Of a stretch of 64,000 nucleotides of DNA, positions 27,282-37,137 are shown piece by piece (position 1 is the stretch's first letter; the number at the start of each line of letters is the position of its first letter). The notes below the pieces were generated by a model that worked only from the letters and a program-made list of their open reading frames with translations, was not told the origin of the DNA and made no database searches. The stretch is from Thermosipho africanus Ob7 (GTDB taxonomy: Bacteria; Thermotogota; Thermotogae; Thermotogales; Fervidobacteriaceae). The DNA is taken from positions 176,825 through 240,824 of the forward strand of contig NZ_NKRG01000002.1 of assembly GCF_003351105.1 (NCBI RefSeq), written 5' to 3'. The translations under genes were made by a program, and so were the position numbers.

Positions 27282-29517
27282 CTTGCTTCACCCACCTTTT
27301 TTGTCTTCTCTTTTGCTCTTGTTGTTGATCTTCATTAGGATGCTGATTTTCATCCTCGTACCATTCTTGCTCTTCTTTAACTTCTAAATTAAATTCTTTT
27401 ACTTCTAAACCTACATTTAATAATCTTTCTCTTAAATTAACCAATCCCTTTTCTATAATTTCCTTTGAATCACTATTATCAAATACAAACTTTACAACTA
27501 TTTCATCTTTTACCTTTTCCAAATTTATTTCCATTTTTCCAAAAGCAGGATGTTCTAAATTTATAACCGCTTTTTCTTTAATTATTTCTCCCTTAAAATT
27601 TATCATTTCAACAACTTTTTTGTAAATATTCTCTATATTTCTATTTTGAGTTTCAATTTCTACCTTCTGATTCAAATCTACCTTCCCAGTTTGTAAATCG
27701 CCAGACCTCACAATATTCTCATCAATATGCGAAAGAGATTGGTAACTTTTTTTGGCATAAAACTCTTTTATATTATTAGAAACTTTTGGTTTTATATCAC
27801 TAAATTCACTTTTCAATTTTGAAATTTTATTTTCTCGTTCAAAAACAAACTTTACATTTACCTCACTTTTATTATTCTTCGAAACACTTTCCATTTTCCT
27901 AATTAATTCATTCAAAGTTTCCACATTTTTCTTTATAGACTTTAAATCAATTTTTAAATGCCCAGTATGTTCTTTTTTCAACATCAGACTATCCAATTTT
28001 CTGATACTTTCAAAATTTTCTTTATTATCTAATATATTGACTATCATCGGCTGTAAAACAACAGCTTTTATGGTGCTATCATTTGGAAAAACACTATCAA
28101 CATTAACTTTATTATCCAATATCAAAAACTTTTTGCTTGAAATTTTTAACTTTATATTATCTTTTTCATTCAAACCTTCAAAATTATCTTTTATCTCATT
28201 ACTACCTTTTACAAAATCTTTTAAATTAATTTTTAAAACTAAAGGAATTCTCTCCAATTTATCATTCCATGTTATTTTCCTTGAAGTTAAATTATTTTTC
28301 AAAACTTTTTTATATTCGTATTTAGTTGTTTTACTCTCTAAATTTAACAATTTATTTGGATCTATTAAAATTATTAGTTTTTCACCTTTTTTTAGATTTA
28401 TTTCTTTTTCATTAATAACAACAATTTTTTTATTGTTATCTGGTATGTTTAAAACTCTATCCACAAAATTTTTACTAATTATTTTTCCTTTCTTCAATAC
28501 ACCTTCAATTATTTTTTTATTTTCTAGACCATAAATCTTTTCATTACTTTTTTTCGAATAAAGATTTTTAGTATCACTTTCAACTTTTTTTTCATTTAAA
28601 AAAGTTCCACTTTCTAAACCTATACTACTTTTTATTTTTTGCTCTACATCTTCAATGAACTGAATTTTTGATTTAAACTTATCTTCCAATTGAATTTTGT
28701 TTAAATCTTTGTCTTTAACAATTACCTTATCTTTGATATCTTTTTGAATTAAATTTTCGACTTTTTTAGCCACTTCAACTTTCGAAATTTCCTTTTTTAA
28801 TCTATCGTCCTTTATTAATTTTCTTTCATTGATTATTAGCTTTTTTACCACATCTGTTTTTGAAACAATTTCAGCTTTAGCTTTATTATCTTTAGAATTA
28901 GGAATTATTTTTATTTCTTTTTTATTACTAATTTTCTTTATATCGATATTTTCAATACTTGAATCTAAATTTGTTTTAATTGGCAAATTATTTTTACTTT
29001 CATCAACAATAACCTTTTTGTTAATACTTTTAATTTCTTTTAAAATAAATTCTTGTTCTTTTTTACTCATTTTGGTTTCAAATTCTTTATCTCTCAGTTT
29101 AGAATTTTTTTCTAATTTTTTCAATGATAGAATTTTACTATTTTCAATAACTATTTTTTTCTCTGCATCCAGTGCGTTGGTATTTTTTTCTATAACTTTG
29201 TTAGTATCATTCTTAATAATTGCATTTTTTCCACCTAAATCATTTAATTTCCCAGCTCCATTTTGCCTATTATTTGTCAATGATAAACTTTCTATAGCTT
29301 TCTTTAACTCCGTAGCAGGAGTTGTTAATTCTTTTTTCATGCTACTAGATATTTCAAATACTCTTTTAGAAAGGAAATTAGCCATAACTTTCTTTTTTGT
29401 TTCAAGCAGCGCTTGCTCAAAACCTTTAAAGTTTTGATTATCTTTTATTTTTTCATTTGTTGTTAATTTTAAATTAGAACCTTTTTTTATATTAACAATC
29501 TGCATCAAAAAGTTCAT
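27256..29517 (-). CDS. fliK: Flagellar hook-length control protein FliK
   Basis: A 753-residue protein, very rich in Lys, Asn, Ser and Ile over its first 600 residues, with little recognisable structure. The C-terminal hook-length domain is clear: KAVINLEHPAFGKMEINLEK, DEIVVKFVFDNSDSKEIIEK and LRERLLNVGLEVKEFNLEV, followed by a Gln/Asp/Glu-rich tail. FliK measures hook length and switches export specificity. The size is larger than most (about 400-650). A 42-base block (28750-28791) is nearly identical to one in the upstream ylxF-like gene. The ATG overlaps that gene's stop. Confidence 0.88.
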   Translation of the reverse strand: MNFLMQIVNIKKGSNLKLTTNEKIKDNQNFKGFEQALLETKKKVMANFLSKRVFEISSSMKKELTTPATELKKAIESLSLTNNRQNGAGKLNDLGGKNAIIKNDTNKVIEKNTNALDAEKKIVIENSKILSLKKLEKNSKLRDKEFETKMSKKEQEFILKEIKSINKKVIVDESKNNLPIKTNLDSSIENIDIKKISNKKEIKIIPNSKDNKAKAEIVSKTDVVKKLIINERKLIKDDRLKKEISKVEVAKKVENLIQKDIKDKVIVKDKDLNKIQLEDKFKSKIQFIEDVEQKIKSSIGLESGTFLNEKKVESDTKNLYSKKSNEKIYGLENKKIIEGVLKKGKIISKNFVDRVLNIPDNNKKIVVINEKEINLKKGEKLIILIDPNKLLNLESKTTKYEYKKVLKNNLTSRKITWNDKLERIPLVLKINLKDFVKGSNEIKDNFEGLNEKDNIKLKISSKKFLILDNKVNVDSVFPNDSTIKAVVLQPMIVNILDNKENFESIRKLDSLMLKKEHTGHLKIDLKSIKKNVETLNELIRKMESVSKNNKSEVNVKFVFERENKISKLKSEFSDIKPKVSNNIKEFYAKKSYQSLSHIDENIVRSGDLQTGKVDLNQKVEIETQNRNIENIYKKVVEMINFKGEIIKEKAVINLEHPAFGKMEINLEKVKDEIVVKFVFDNSDSKEIIEKGLVNLRERLLNVGLEVKEFNLEVKEEQEWYEDENQHPNEDQQQEQKRRQKRWVKQDDELGFDG

Positions 29518-30461
29518 TCGATCCCACCACCAAGTTTTATTATCTCAATAAATAATTTTTCATTATTTTCTTTCAACCATTTAAGTATATTTCTTGATTT
29601 ACTAGGCTCTAGATTGGACAATATATAGGCTACTATCTTAGGAGATTCTTGATATTGATTTATAAAAGCTTTTATTTCTTCCTCTGTTAAATTTAAAATG
29701 TAACTTTTTATAGCTTTATTGAAACCTTCAAGAGATATTAATTGGCTTTCTCTTTCATACAATTTTGCGTAAAAATCTTCTAATTCCTTTATTTTACTAT
29801 TAACTTCCTTTAAAATCTCTTCGACATTGTATATTGTATTAACCACTGATGCAGCTTTTGTTGGATTTACCGAGGCTAAAGATTGTACCATTTCACTTCT
29901 TAAATCAGGTGAAAGTTTTTGAAATACAACAGCTAAAGTTTTTACATCAACTTTCTCGCTATTCATTAAAGGCAAAAGTTCTTTTGAGTCACCATTTTTA
30001 AATATTTCAACTAAGCTATCTAAATTTTCAACTTTCTTAACCACTTCAACTTTCGAAATTTCTTCTTTAATTTTCCTTTCTTTCCATTCATCCTCTATTG
30101 ACTTTAATGTTTTATACAATAACTCATTTTCTTGCTTTAATTTTTCTGCTTCTTTTAACTTTTCCTCAGATTGCTTTATTAACTCCTCAATATTTTTCTT
30201 GTAACTTTCCAAAACTTCTTCAAAATATTTTTTTGGCTCATTTATACTTAAAGGTTCATATTTAACAAATTTATTTACCAATGGTATTTTTGACAATAAG
30301 TAAGCTGAATAACTCTTAAAATTAGAAAAAATACCTTCATCAATTCCATAAACTTGATTTAGCTGAAACTTAAAATAAGAAATAAATATTAAATTAGAAA
30401 AAAACAACACAGCTATAATGAATGCAACTAAAAATTTTAGAAATTTTCCTTTTTTTTCCAT
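29514..30461 (-). CDS. YlxF/MotE-like flagellar protein
   Basis: The start is placed at the ATG at 30461, five bases after GGAGGG, giving 315 residues; the open frame runs 18 codons further. One membrane helix (LVAFIIAVLFFSNLIFISY) is followed by a coiled coil (about 95-145) and an MgtE-N-like helical repeat domain (about 155-215: LVEIFKNGDSKELLPLMNSEKV, LAVVFQKLSPDLRSEMVQSL). This architecture matches YlxF/MotE proteins, which in Bacillus lie just upstream of fliK, as here. The family is thought to help stator or export function. It heads the flagellar operon after a terminator; I could not settle its promoter. Confidence 0.75.
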   Translation of the reverse strand: MEKKGKFLKFLVAFIIAVLFFSNLIFISYFKFQLNQVYGIDEGIFSNFKSYSAYLLSKIPLVNKFVKYEPLSINEPKKYFEEVLESYKKNIEELIKQSEEKLKEAEKLKQENELLYKTLKSIEDEWKERKIKEEISKVEVVKKVENLDSLVEIFKNGDSKELLPLMNSEKVDVKTLAVVFQKLSPDLRSEMVQSLASVNPTKAASVVNTIYNVEEILKEVNSKIKELEDFYAKLYERESQLISLEGFNKAIKSYILNLTEEEIKAFINQYQESPKIVAYILSNLEPSKSRNILKWLKENNEKLFIEIIKLGGGIE

Positions 30462-30527
30462 ATCGACCCTCCAAGTTATACTTTGTCCATAGTATTTTTC
30501 TATAGATTCAAACACTTTTCCTTAAAA

Positions 30528-30559
30528 AAAAATGAGGCGCATAGTTGCGCCTCATTTTT
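30528..30559 (-). terminator. Rho-independent terminator after EF-G-like gene
   Basis: A 14-bp stem (30528-30541 with 30546-30559), core TGAGGCGCA, loop TAGT. A-runs at 30524-30532 form the U-tract on the minus strand; the T-run on the other side could serve plus-strand transcripts too. Confidence 0.9.
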
Positions 30560-30576
30560 ACTTACATATAAAAATT

Positions 30577-32634
30577 TTATTCTTGTTCTAATTCACGTTT
30601 TCTTTCTTGAATAATTTTTTCTTGCACATTTGGTGGAACTATATCATATTTTGAAAATTTCATTGTAAAGTATCCCCTACCACTTGTAATTGAAGACAAT
30701 CTTCCGGAAAAGTCTAACATTTCAGCTAGTGGAACTTCTGCAGTAATCTTTGTAATACCTTTTCCTGCTGGCTCCATTCCATGAGGTCTTCCCCTTCTTG
30801 AACTAATTTCTCCCATTACATCACCAGCATTCTCATCTGGAACAAATACGGAAACTTCCATAACTGGTTCCAATAATACAGGTTTTGCCTGCTCAAAGGC
30901 TTTTCTAAATGCTTGAATTGCAGCTATTTGGAATGAAATATCTGAAGAATCAACTTCATGATATGAACCATCAAACAACGTAACTCTAATATCAACGACT
31001 GGATATGCTGCAAGCGATCCCTTCTTCATCGCCTCTCTTATACCTTTTTCCACTGAAGGTATAAAGTTCTTTGGAATTACTCCACCAACTATCTTATCAA
31101 CAAATTCAAATCCTTTTCCTCTTTCAAGTGGCTCAATTTCTATCTTAACATGTCCATATTGTCCATGTCCACCTGTTTGCTTTTTGTGTTTGTGTTCTCC
31201 AATGGCCTTTCCCATTATTGTCTCTCTATAAGCGATCTTTGGCTTACCAACCTCAACATCAACACCAAAAATGTTCTTAAGCCTTTCAACCATTACATCC
31301 AAATGGATATTTCCAATTCCAGAGATAACTGTTTCAGAAGTTTCTGGATCAAATTCCCAACTAAATGTTGGATCAGAGTCTGCAAGTCTTGCAAGCCCGT
31401 TACTGATCTTATCAATATCAGATTTGGATTTTGGATTTATACTCTTTGAAATCATTGGTTCTGGAAATTCTGGTGGTACTATCTTAAGTTTTCTATCTTT
31501 ATGGGTCATTGTATCTCCAACTGAACTTTCCTTTAATTTAGGAATGACTATAATATCTCCACATGAAGCCTCTGAAACTTCGTTGGTATTCTTAAGAACA
31601 GGGAAATATAAATGTCCGATTTTTTCACTTGTTCCCTTATTCACATTTATAAGTGTATCCCCAGAAGTTAATTTTCCACTGATTATTTTTAAAAAGCTCA
31701 ATTTTCCAACAAATTGATCAACAATTGCTTTAAAAGTATAAGCAACAATTGGTTCATCTTCAACTGGCGCTACTTCAACTTCATCACCAGTTTCTAAAAC
31801 AGCTTTATAGGAATTCCCCTCAGATGGATTTACTCCTAAAATAGTCATTACTTTTAGGAATTGATCTACAGCAATATTTTTTTCAGCTGAACCGCAAAAT
31901 ACAGGTACTATCTCTCCAGTTTTATATCCCTTTTTTAAAGTTTTTAATAATTCTTCAGCTGATATTTCTTCATCATTAAAATACCTTTCCATTAATTCTT
32001 CATCAAGAGAAACTATATCTTCAATCATTGAAGATTTCAATTCTTCAATTTTATCTTTTAATTCCGCTGGAACTTCAACTTCTTTTGCTTTACCATTTTC
32101 ATAGACGAAAGCTTTCGAAGAGAAAATATCAACAATTCCTTTAAAACTATCTTCTGCCCCAATAGGATAAAAAATTGGAACAAAATTTTTCTCAAATCTT
32201 TCTTTTAAACTTTCAAGTGATTCTTCAAAATTTGCTCTTTCTTTATCCATTTGATTTATAAAAACAGCAATTGGTTTTTTCATTTCTTCTGCAATTGCCC
32301 AAGTTCTTTCAGTTTGAATTTCAACTCCAGCTGTGGCATTGACAACTGATACAATATTTTCCGTAACAAAGATCGCATTAATTACTTCTCCAACAAAATC
32401 ACTAAAGCCTGGAGTATCTATAACCGTATATTGAGTACCATCAAAATTAAAAGAGGCAATATGTGAGGATAGACTCGAACCTTTTTCACCCTCAATTGGA
32501 TCATAATCAATATCTTTATTTCCTATTTTATCAAGTACTCCAGCATTAAAAAGCATACTAGACAATAACACACTCTTTCCTGATCCATTATGACCTATCA
32601 AAGAAATAGTTCTTTTTTTATCAACAGCACCCAT
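30577..32634 (-). CDS. Elongation factor G-like GTPase (EF-G2 type)
   Basis: A 685-residue translational GTPase. G1 is GHNGSGKS and G3 DTPGFSDF. G4 reads NQMD instead of NKMD, and the switch I region has DPIEGEKGSSLSSHI instead of the EF-G REKGITI pattern. Domains II, III, IV and V follow (ISGKLTSGDTLINVNKG; EPMISKSINPK; GHGQYGHVKIEIEPL; RRGRPHGMEP). These changes are typical of the paralogous EF-G-like group, found beside true EF-G in several lineages and of uncertain role, rather than the translocase. It is a single-gene unit with its own extended -10 promoter and terminator. GGAGGTGGG precedes the ATG. Confidence 0.88.
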   Translation of the reverse strand: MGAVDKKRTISLIGHNGSGKSVLLSSMLFNAGVLDKIGNKDIDYDPIEGEKGSSLSSHIASFNFDGTQYTVIDTPGFSDFVGEVINAIFVTENIVSVVNATAGVEIQTERTWAIAEEMKKPIAVFINQMDKERANFEESLESLKERFEKNFVPIFYPIGAEDSFKGIVDIFSSKAFVYENGKAKEVEVPAELKDKIEELKSSMIEDIVSLDEELMERYFNDEEISAEELLKTLKKGYKTGEIVPVFCGSAEKNIAVDQFLKVMTILGVNPSEGNSYKAVLETGDEVEVAPVEDEPIVAYTFKAIVDQFVGKLSFLKIISGKLTSGDTLINVNKGTSEKIGHLYFPVLKNTNEVSEASCGDIIVIPKLKESSVGDTMTHKDRKLKIVPPEFPEPMISKSINPKSKSDIDKISNGLARLADSDPTFSWEFDPETSETVISGIGNIHLDVMVERLKNIFGVDVEVGKPKIAYRETIMGKAIGEHKHKKQTGGHGQYGHVKIEIEPLERGKGFEFVDKIVGGVIPKNFIPSVEKGIREAMKKGSLAAYPVVDIRVTLFDGSYHEVDSSDISFQIAAIQAFRKAFEQAKPVLLEPVMEVSVFVPDENAGDVMGEISSRRGRPHGMEPAGKGITKITAEVPLAEMLDFSGRLSSITSGRGYFTMKFSKYDIVPPNVQEKIIQERKRELEQE

Positions 32635-32669
32635 TCGCCCACCTCCAGTTTATATTTATTGCAAAAATT

Positions 32670-32678
32670 ATTATATCA
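32670..32678 (-). promoter_or_regulatory. Extended -10 promoter of EF-G-like gene
   Basis: The minus strand reads TGATATAAT, a TGnTATAAT extended -10. No good -35 is visible. Predicted start is near 32663, about 29 bases before the coding start. Confidence 0.6.
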
Positions 32679-32683
32679 TAGCT

Positions 32684-32974
32684 TCATCCCTTTTTCTTTA
32701 CAATCAAATCTAAGCCTACTTCTATTAATCCAGAACTAATTAAAATCACTATAAACTCCAAAACATCAAAATGAATTTTTCCAAAAGCACTAGCAACAAT
32801 AATACTTCCAACAATTATAGCAGCGATACCTTTTGGAAAACTTCTTATTAATTTGTAAATCCCAAATCCAATTATAAGAAACCCAATTAGAAAAATAAAA
32901 GAATATGAGAAGGAGAAAAATACCGAAAATAATATTAAAATCCCCAATCCCAATAAGATAAACCCCATTAACAT
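32684..32974 (-). CDS. Small membrane protein, unknown
   Basis: About 96 residues from the ATG at 32974, which lies 7 bases after GAGG; GTG at 32980 and ATG at 32968 are other options. It has three to four hydrophobic segments (MGFILLGLGILILFSVFFSF, FIFLIGFLIIGFGIYKLI, GIAAIIVGSIIVASAF, FIVILISSGLIEVGLDL) with short polar turns and a KKKG end. This resembles small LiaI/LiaF-like or DUF5668-type membrane proteins, but I cannot assign a family. It is the last gene of the frr-to-here operon, 10 bases after its neighbour. Confidence 0.65.
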   Translation of the reverse strand: MLMGFILLGLGILILFSVFFSFSYSFIFLIGFLIIGFGIYKLIRSFPKGIAAIIVGSIIVASAFGKIHFDVLEFIVILISSGLIEVGLDLIVKKKG

Positions 32975-32983
32975 AACCACACC

Positions 32984-33493
32984 TCACATGAAAAAGTCTG
33001 TAATCTCAGTTTCAATTTCTAATTCATAATCATCTTTTCTAAATTCTTCTTCAAAAATATTCTCAACTAAGTATTTTAAAACCAAGTATGAAATTTCATT
33101 ATTAGTCATTTCTTTAGTTTTATTTTCATCCAAAACCACATAAACAACATCATTGTCATAAATAAGACCTTTTATAACGTTATCAGAAATCTCAGATACA
33201 ATCACATCAGAAACAAGACTATTATTTAATAAAAGTTTTTCTGAAAATACCCTTACTTCAGAAAATTCAAAATCATCAATATTTGAAAAAAATAAACCCT
33301 TAAATAAAATTAATTCGCCCTCTTTTGAAGTTTCATATAATTCTAGCTTTATTCTACCAAAATTTTGATTAGATTTAATCTCACATTTCAGGCCATTTTC
33401 ATGATATTCAGAAAGATTTTTAACAATTTTTGCTAAATAATCCTTCTTATTCTTTCTTACATATTTTACCGTAAAACTATCAATAAATCTCAT
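32984..33493 (-). CDS. Hypothetical protein
   Basis: 169 residues, soluble, acidic at the C terminus (EEEFRKDDYELEIETEITDFF), with alternating beta patterns in the middle (VSDVIVSEISDNVIKGLIYDNDVVYVVLDE). No signal peptide, membrane helix or known motif is visible. ATG follows GGAGG and overlaps the stop of the capD-type gene (ATGA), so translation may be coupled to that frameshifted gene. Confidence 0.7.
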   Translation of the reverse strand: MRFIDSFTVKYVRKNKKDYLAKIVKNLSEYHENGLKCEIKSNQNFGRIKLELYETSKEGELILFKGLFFSNIDDFEFSEVRVFSEKLLLNNSLVSDVIVSEISDNVIKGLIYDNDVVYVVLDENKTKEMTNNEISYLVLKYLVENIFEEEFRKDDYELEIETEITDFFM

Positions 33494-35273
33494 TCTATTC
33501 CTCCTCTAAATTTAAATTCTGGAACCAATTTTCTTGCATATTCGCACGCTTTTTCGAAATTAAAACCCTTCAAATTTTCTAAAATTTCAAGAGAATTTTT
33601 CTTTATTTCGTCTTCATTGAAAGGTTTATCATATTTTACACTAAAAATTTTCGGATGTTTGGTTCTATTTGCCACTTCATATGGATAAAATAATTCTTCA
33701 TACAATTTTTCACCTCTGCGAATTCCCGTATAAACAATTTCTATATTGTCTTTTCCTAAGATCTTTCCAAGTTTTCTAGCAATCTCCTCAATTGGAATTT
33801 GTTCCCCCATATCTAAAACAAAAAGATTACCATTTAAGATCGTTGATTCTAAAACTAGTGAAACTGCTTCTGGAATACTCATAAAGTAACGCCTCATATC
33901 AGGATGTGTTATAGTTACTGGCTTTCCCTGTTCAATTTGTTTTTTAAATTTCCAAAGCACACTGCCGCACTTCCTATAACATTACCAAATCTTACAATTG
34001 AAAATCTTGTAGAACATTTCTTAGATAATATATAAAGTTCAGCTATCCTTTTACTCAATCCCATAAATGACGTTGGATTAACTGCTTTGTCAGTTGAAAT
34101 AAAAACAAATTTTTCTACATTAAACTTACATGATATATCTGCCAAATTTATTGTACCAAAGACATTTACTCTTATTGCTTCATAAGGATTTTCTTCCATC
34201 AAAGGTACATGCTTGTGAGCTGCCGCATGAAAAACTATATCTGGTTTGAACTTTTCAAAAATTTTTTCCATCCATTCTCTGTTTTCTACATCACCAATTG
34301 CTCTAAAAATTTCAACATCTGCGTATTTCTCATTCAATTCTTCAGAAATTTCATATATACTATTTTCGCCTCTACCTAATAATATCAAACTCCTAGGTTT
34401 TTGAATAACAATTTGTCTACAAAGCTCACTCCCGATACTTCCTCCTGCTCCTGTAACTAAAACAACTTTATCTTTTAAATATTCACCAATTTCTTGCAAA
34501 TTTACATCAATAGGTTTTCTTCCAATAATATCTTCAAGTGAAATATTCCTTATATCATCTATCTTTACTTTTTCACTAAGAATTTCCTCAAAAGAAGGAA
34601 TAATTTTTACTTTTACTTTACTCAAATCAACTAAATCTACTATTTGATTTACCTTATTACTTGTAATTCCAGGAATTGCAATTATTAATTCATCAAAATC
34701 TATGACCTTTGAAAGTTCACCAATTTTAGAAATTGGGCCATAGACTTTTTTACCCATAATAGTTCTTCCAATTTTAGATTTATCATCATCTACAAAAGCT
34801 ACTATTTCACCTACTTTGTTTTTTTCAATATCTTCTGCCAAAGAAACCGCCATATTTTCAGTACCTACAATCAAAAATTTTCTGGTGTGATTTTTGGATG
34901 TTTGCACAAAAAATTGGTACAGAAGTCTTCCCGTTAAAATAAACATAAAAGAGCCAAGAAAAGTAATCATTCCAACAGATCTAGGCAAAACAAATGATCT
35001 ATAAAAGTGAAAAAACATAACTGTTAGTAGATAAGAAAAAAGTGTTCCTCTGAAAATAATCAAAAAATCTTTTTGATTAGCGTATCTCCAAACTATCTTG
35101 TAATTTCCATTTAAAACATAAACAACTGCAGCTATAATAACATAGAAATAGATAGACTCATTATACTTATCCATTTCAACAAAATCAAAACCAAACCTTA
35201 TAAACAAAGCTACTACACCAGCAATAATGGTTGCAAGAACATCTAATAAGAATAATAACAACTTTCTTTTCAA
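33490..35273 (-). pseudogene. CapD/FlaA1-type nucleotide-sugar dehydratase, split by frameshift
   Basis: Two minus-strand frames together encode one protein of about 594 residues. The 5' part (from TTG 35273, 452 codons to a stop at 33915) has about four N-terminal membrane helices, a CoA-binding-like Rossmann region and the start of the epimerase fold (LVTGAGGSIGSELCRQI, AAAHKHVPLMEENP, STDKAVNPTSFMGLSKR). It leaves frame after FGNVIGS. The 3' part continues in the -1 frame with the expected GSVL...FKKQIEQGKP, THPDMRRYFMSIPEA and GEQIPIEEIA, to 33490. One base appears missing at 33968/33969, just before GGCAGTGTG on the minus strand. Intact relatives make dehydrated or epimerised UDP-sugars for surface polysaccharide. 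See the separate slippery-site entry. Confidence 0.85.
33939..33945 (-). other. In-phase slippery heptamer A AAA AAC in the capD-type gene
   Basis: On the minus strand the 5' frame reads TTA AAA AAC, so the heptamer A AAA AAC is in phase for a -1 shift. Such a shift would continue into the downstream frame (CAA ATT GAA CAG) and bypass the stop at 33915. About ten residues between the apparent deletion and this site would differ from the family pattern. Confidence 0.4.
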
Positions 35274-35284
35274 AGAAAATCACC

Positions 35285-36532
35285 TCAAACTATATGTTCA
35301 ATTTCTCCATTTAAATGTCTAATTTTTTCAACAATATTTTCATAACCTCTTAAAACATGAAAATCATTATGAACCTCAGTAGTACCTTCGGCAACAAGGC
35401 CAGCAATTATTAAAGCAGCTGTTGCCCTCAAATCTGTTCCTTCAACTTTAGTTCCACTTAATTTTTTTACTCCATTGACAATAGCTGTACCATCAACAAC
35501 TCTTATGTCTGCTCCCATTCTAACAAGTTCATCAATATGATGAAATCGATTTTTAAAAACATTTTCCACAACCATGCTAACACCATCAGCCAATGAAAGA
35601 TAAACTAAAATTTGTGGTTGAAGATCGGTAGGAAAACCAGGATAAGGTTGAATATTTATATTTATTCCTCTCTTTTTACCTTCTCCATCTACAAAAACTC
35701 TGTTCTTTTCAATGATTACATTCGTACCTGTTTCTTTAAGAATTTCCCATAATATTTCCAAATGTTCTGGGATTATTTCCTCTATATAACCCTTTCCACC
35801 GGTTGCAGCTATTGCAATAGCATACGTTCCTGCCTCGATTCTATCTGGAATTACTTTGTAGCTTCCGCCATTTAATGAGTTAACCCCTTCAATTACTATT
35901 TTCCTACTTCCCGCTCCTTGAATTCTTGCACCTAAAGAATTTAGAAAGTTTTGAAGATCAACTATCTCTGGCTCCATAGCAGCATTTTCTATAACAGTAG
36001 TTCCTTCCATTAAAGCTGCAGTCGTCATTAAATGTTCTGTTGCACCAACACTTGGGAATGGAAGATTAATAATTACCTCTTTTTCCTTTTTGCCCTTTTT
36101 TATGTATACTTCCCCATGTTCTATCTCAACTTCAAATCCCAATTTTTTTAATCCCATTATATGATAATCAACCGGTCTAACTCCTATAGCACACCCACCT
36201 GGGAGAGAAACCTTGCTTTCACCAAGAATAACAGCAAGCGGTCCTGCAACATTAAAAGAAGCTCTCATTTTTCTGACCAAATCATATGGAACAACATGAT
36301 TTTCTACTGTTCCATTTAAAGTAACTTTATTATTTTCAAATATTACTTTCTTTCCAATTTTTCTCAATATCTCTATCATTGTCTGAACATCTAAAAGATC
36401 TGGAACATTTTCAATCTCTAATTTTTCTGAACTCAATATAGTAGCCGCCAAAATAGGTAAAGCAGAATTTTTTGCACCTGAAATTCTTACATTTCCATTT
36501 AATATTGAATTTTTTACCTTAAAATACCCCAT
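35285..36532 (-). CDS. murA: UDP-N-acetylglucosamine 1-carboxyvinyltransferase
   Basis: A 415-residue MurA. The N terminus shows [18 protein letters not shown], Lys21-Asn22 in the substrate site, and the catalytic loop [14 protein letters not shown] with Cys114. This Cys is the fosfomycin target. Late motifs include [21 protein letters not shown]. The enzyme transfers enolpyruvate from PEP to UDP-GlcNAc, the first committed murein step. It lies between the degenerate GGDEF gene and the capD-type gene in the envelope operon. Confidence 0.96.
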   Translation of the reverse strand: MGYFKVKNSILNGNVRISGAKNSALPILAATILSSEKLEIENVPDLLDVQTMIEILRKIGKKVIFENNKVTLNGTVENHVVPYDLVRKMRASFNVAGPLAVILGESKVSLPGGCAIGVRPVDYHIMGLKKLGFEVEIEHGEVYIKKGKKEKEVIINLPFPSVGATEHLMTTAALMEGTTVIENAAMEPEIVDLQNFLNSLGARIQGAGSRKIVIEGVNSLNGGSYKVIPDRIEAGTYAIAIAATGGKGYIEEIIPEHLEILWEILKETGTNVIIEKNRVFVDGEGKKRGININIQPYPGFPTDLQPQILVYLSLADGVSMVVENVFKNRFHHIDELVRMGADIRVVDGTAIVNGVKKLSGTKVEGTDLRATAALIIAGLVAEGTTEVHNDFHVLRGYENIVEKIRHLNGEIEHIV

Positions 36533-36543
36533 TTTATCATCCT

Positions 36544-37137
36544 TTATGCTTTTACTATATTTAATAATTCTTCTAAACTTGTTGAATCATGTGGATAAAC
36601 TGCCATTCTAATTTCAAATTTCACATCTGGAATTTTCAATTCAATAAGGTGCTCTATTCTCTCTTTTACAGTTTCTGCATTTTCTTTTGTAATTTCTGTT
36701 AAAAGCACCAAGAAAGAGTCATAAGAATATCTTCCAATGCTATCAAGTGGTACTCTTACTGCTTCTCTAAGAACTTTACCTAAAGTAATTATAATTTGTT
36801 CTTTTTCAAAATCCTCTTTACTGTTGATATCTAAAAGTTTGATCATCACTATTGCGTATTCGAAATTTTCTTCAAATGCTTTTTGATGATAATAGCTTAT
36901 CAATTTTAAAATGTGTTCTTTTGAATATACACGAGTTAGTGGATCTACCATTCTTTTTGTTCCAAGATCCTTAATAAAATCATCAAAAGCTTCAAATTGC
37001 TTTTTCACTATCTCCGAATATTCATTTAAAAGTCCTTCAAGTTCATTTTGTCTGGATTTTAAAAATACAACTTCATCTTCAAGTTCTTTAATTTTTGCTA
37101 TCAATTCTTCTCTTGTCATTTTTTCGTATTCACTCAT
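36544..37137 (-). CDS. Coiled-coil protein with degenerate GGDEF domain
   Basis: The start is the ATG at 37137, 7 bases after GGGAGGAG (197 residues). Residues 5-55 form a coiled coil ([20 protein letters not shown]). A GGDEF-type domain begins at DPLTRVYS (65-72) and keeps the fold, but the signature position reads GRYSYDSF (135-142), i.e. SYDSF instead of GGDEF. Diguanylate cyclase activity is therefore unlikely; a binding or scaffold role is inferred. It lies in the mreB-mreC-murA operon and overlaps the mreC-like gene by 8 bases. Confidence 0.75.
   Translation of the reverse strand: MSEYEKMTREELIAKIKELEDEVVFLKSRQNELEGLLNEYSEIVKKQFEAFDDFIKDLGTKRMVDPLTRVYSKEHILKLISYYHQKAFEENFEYAIVMIKLLDINSKEDFEKEQIIITLGKVLREAVRVPLDSIGRYSYDSFLVLLTEITKENAETVKERIEHLIELKIPDVKFEIRMAVYPHDSTSLEELLNIVKA

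Noticed and set aside
27256..29517. Long plus-strand frames opposite fliK (165 and 202 codons)
   Set aside because: They are hydrophobic mirror images of the Lys/Asn/Glu-rich fliK coding strand, with no ribosome site.
30462..30530. A flagellar promoter (sigma-28 or sigma-A) before the ylxF-like gene
   Set aside because: No GCCGATAA-type box and no -35/-10 pair at proper spacing was found; some transcription must start here or upstream, but I could not place it.
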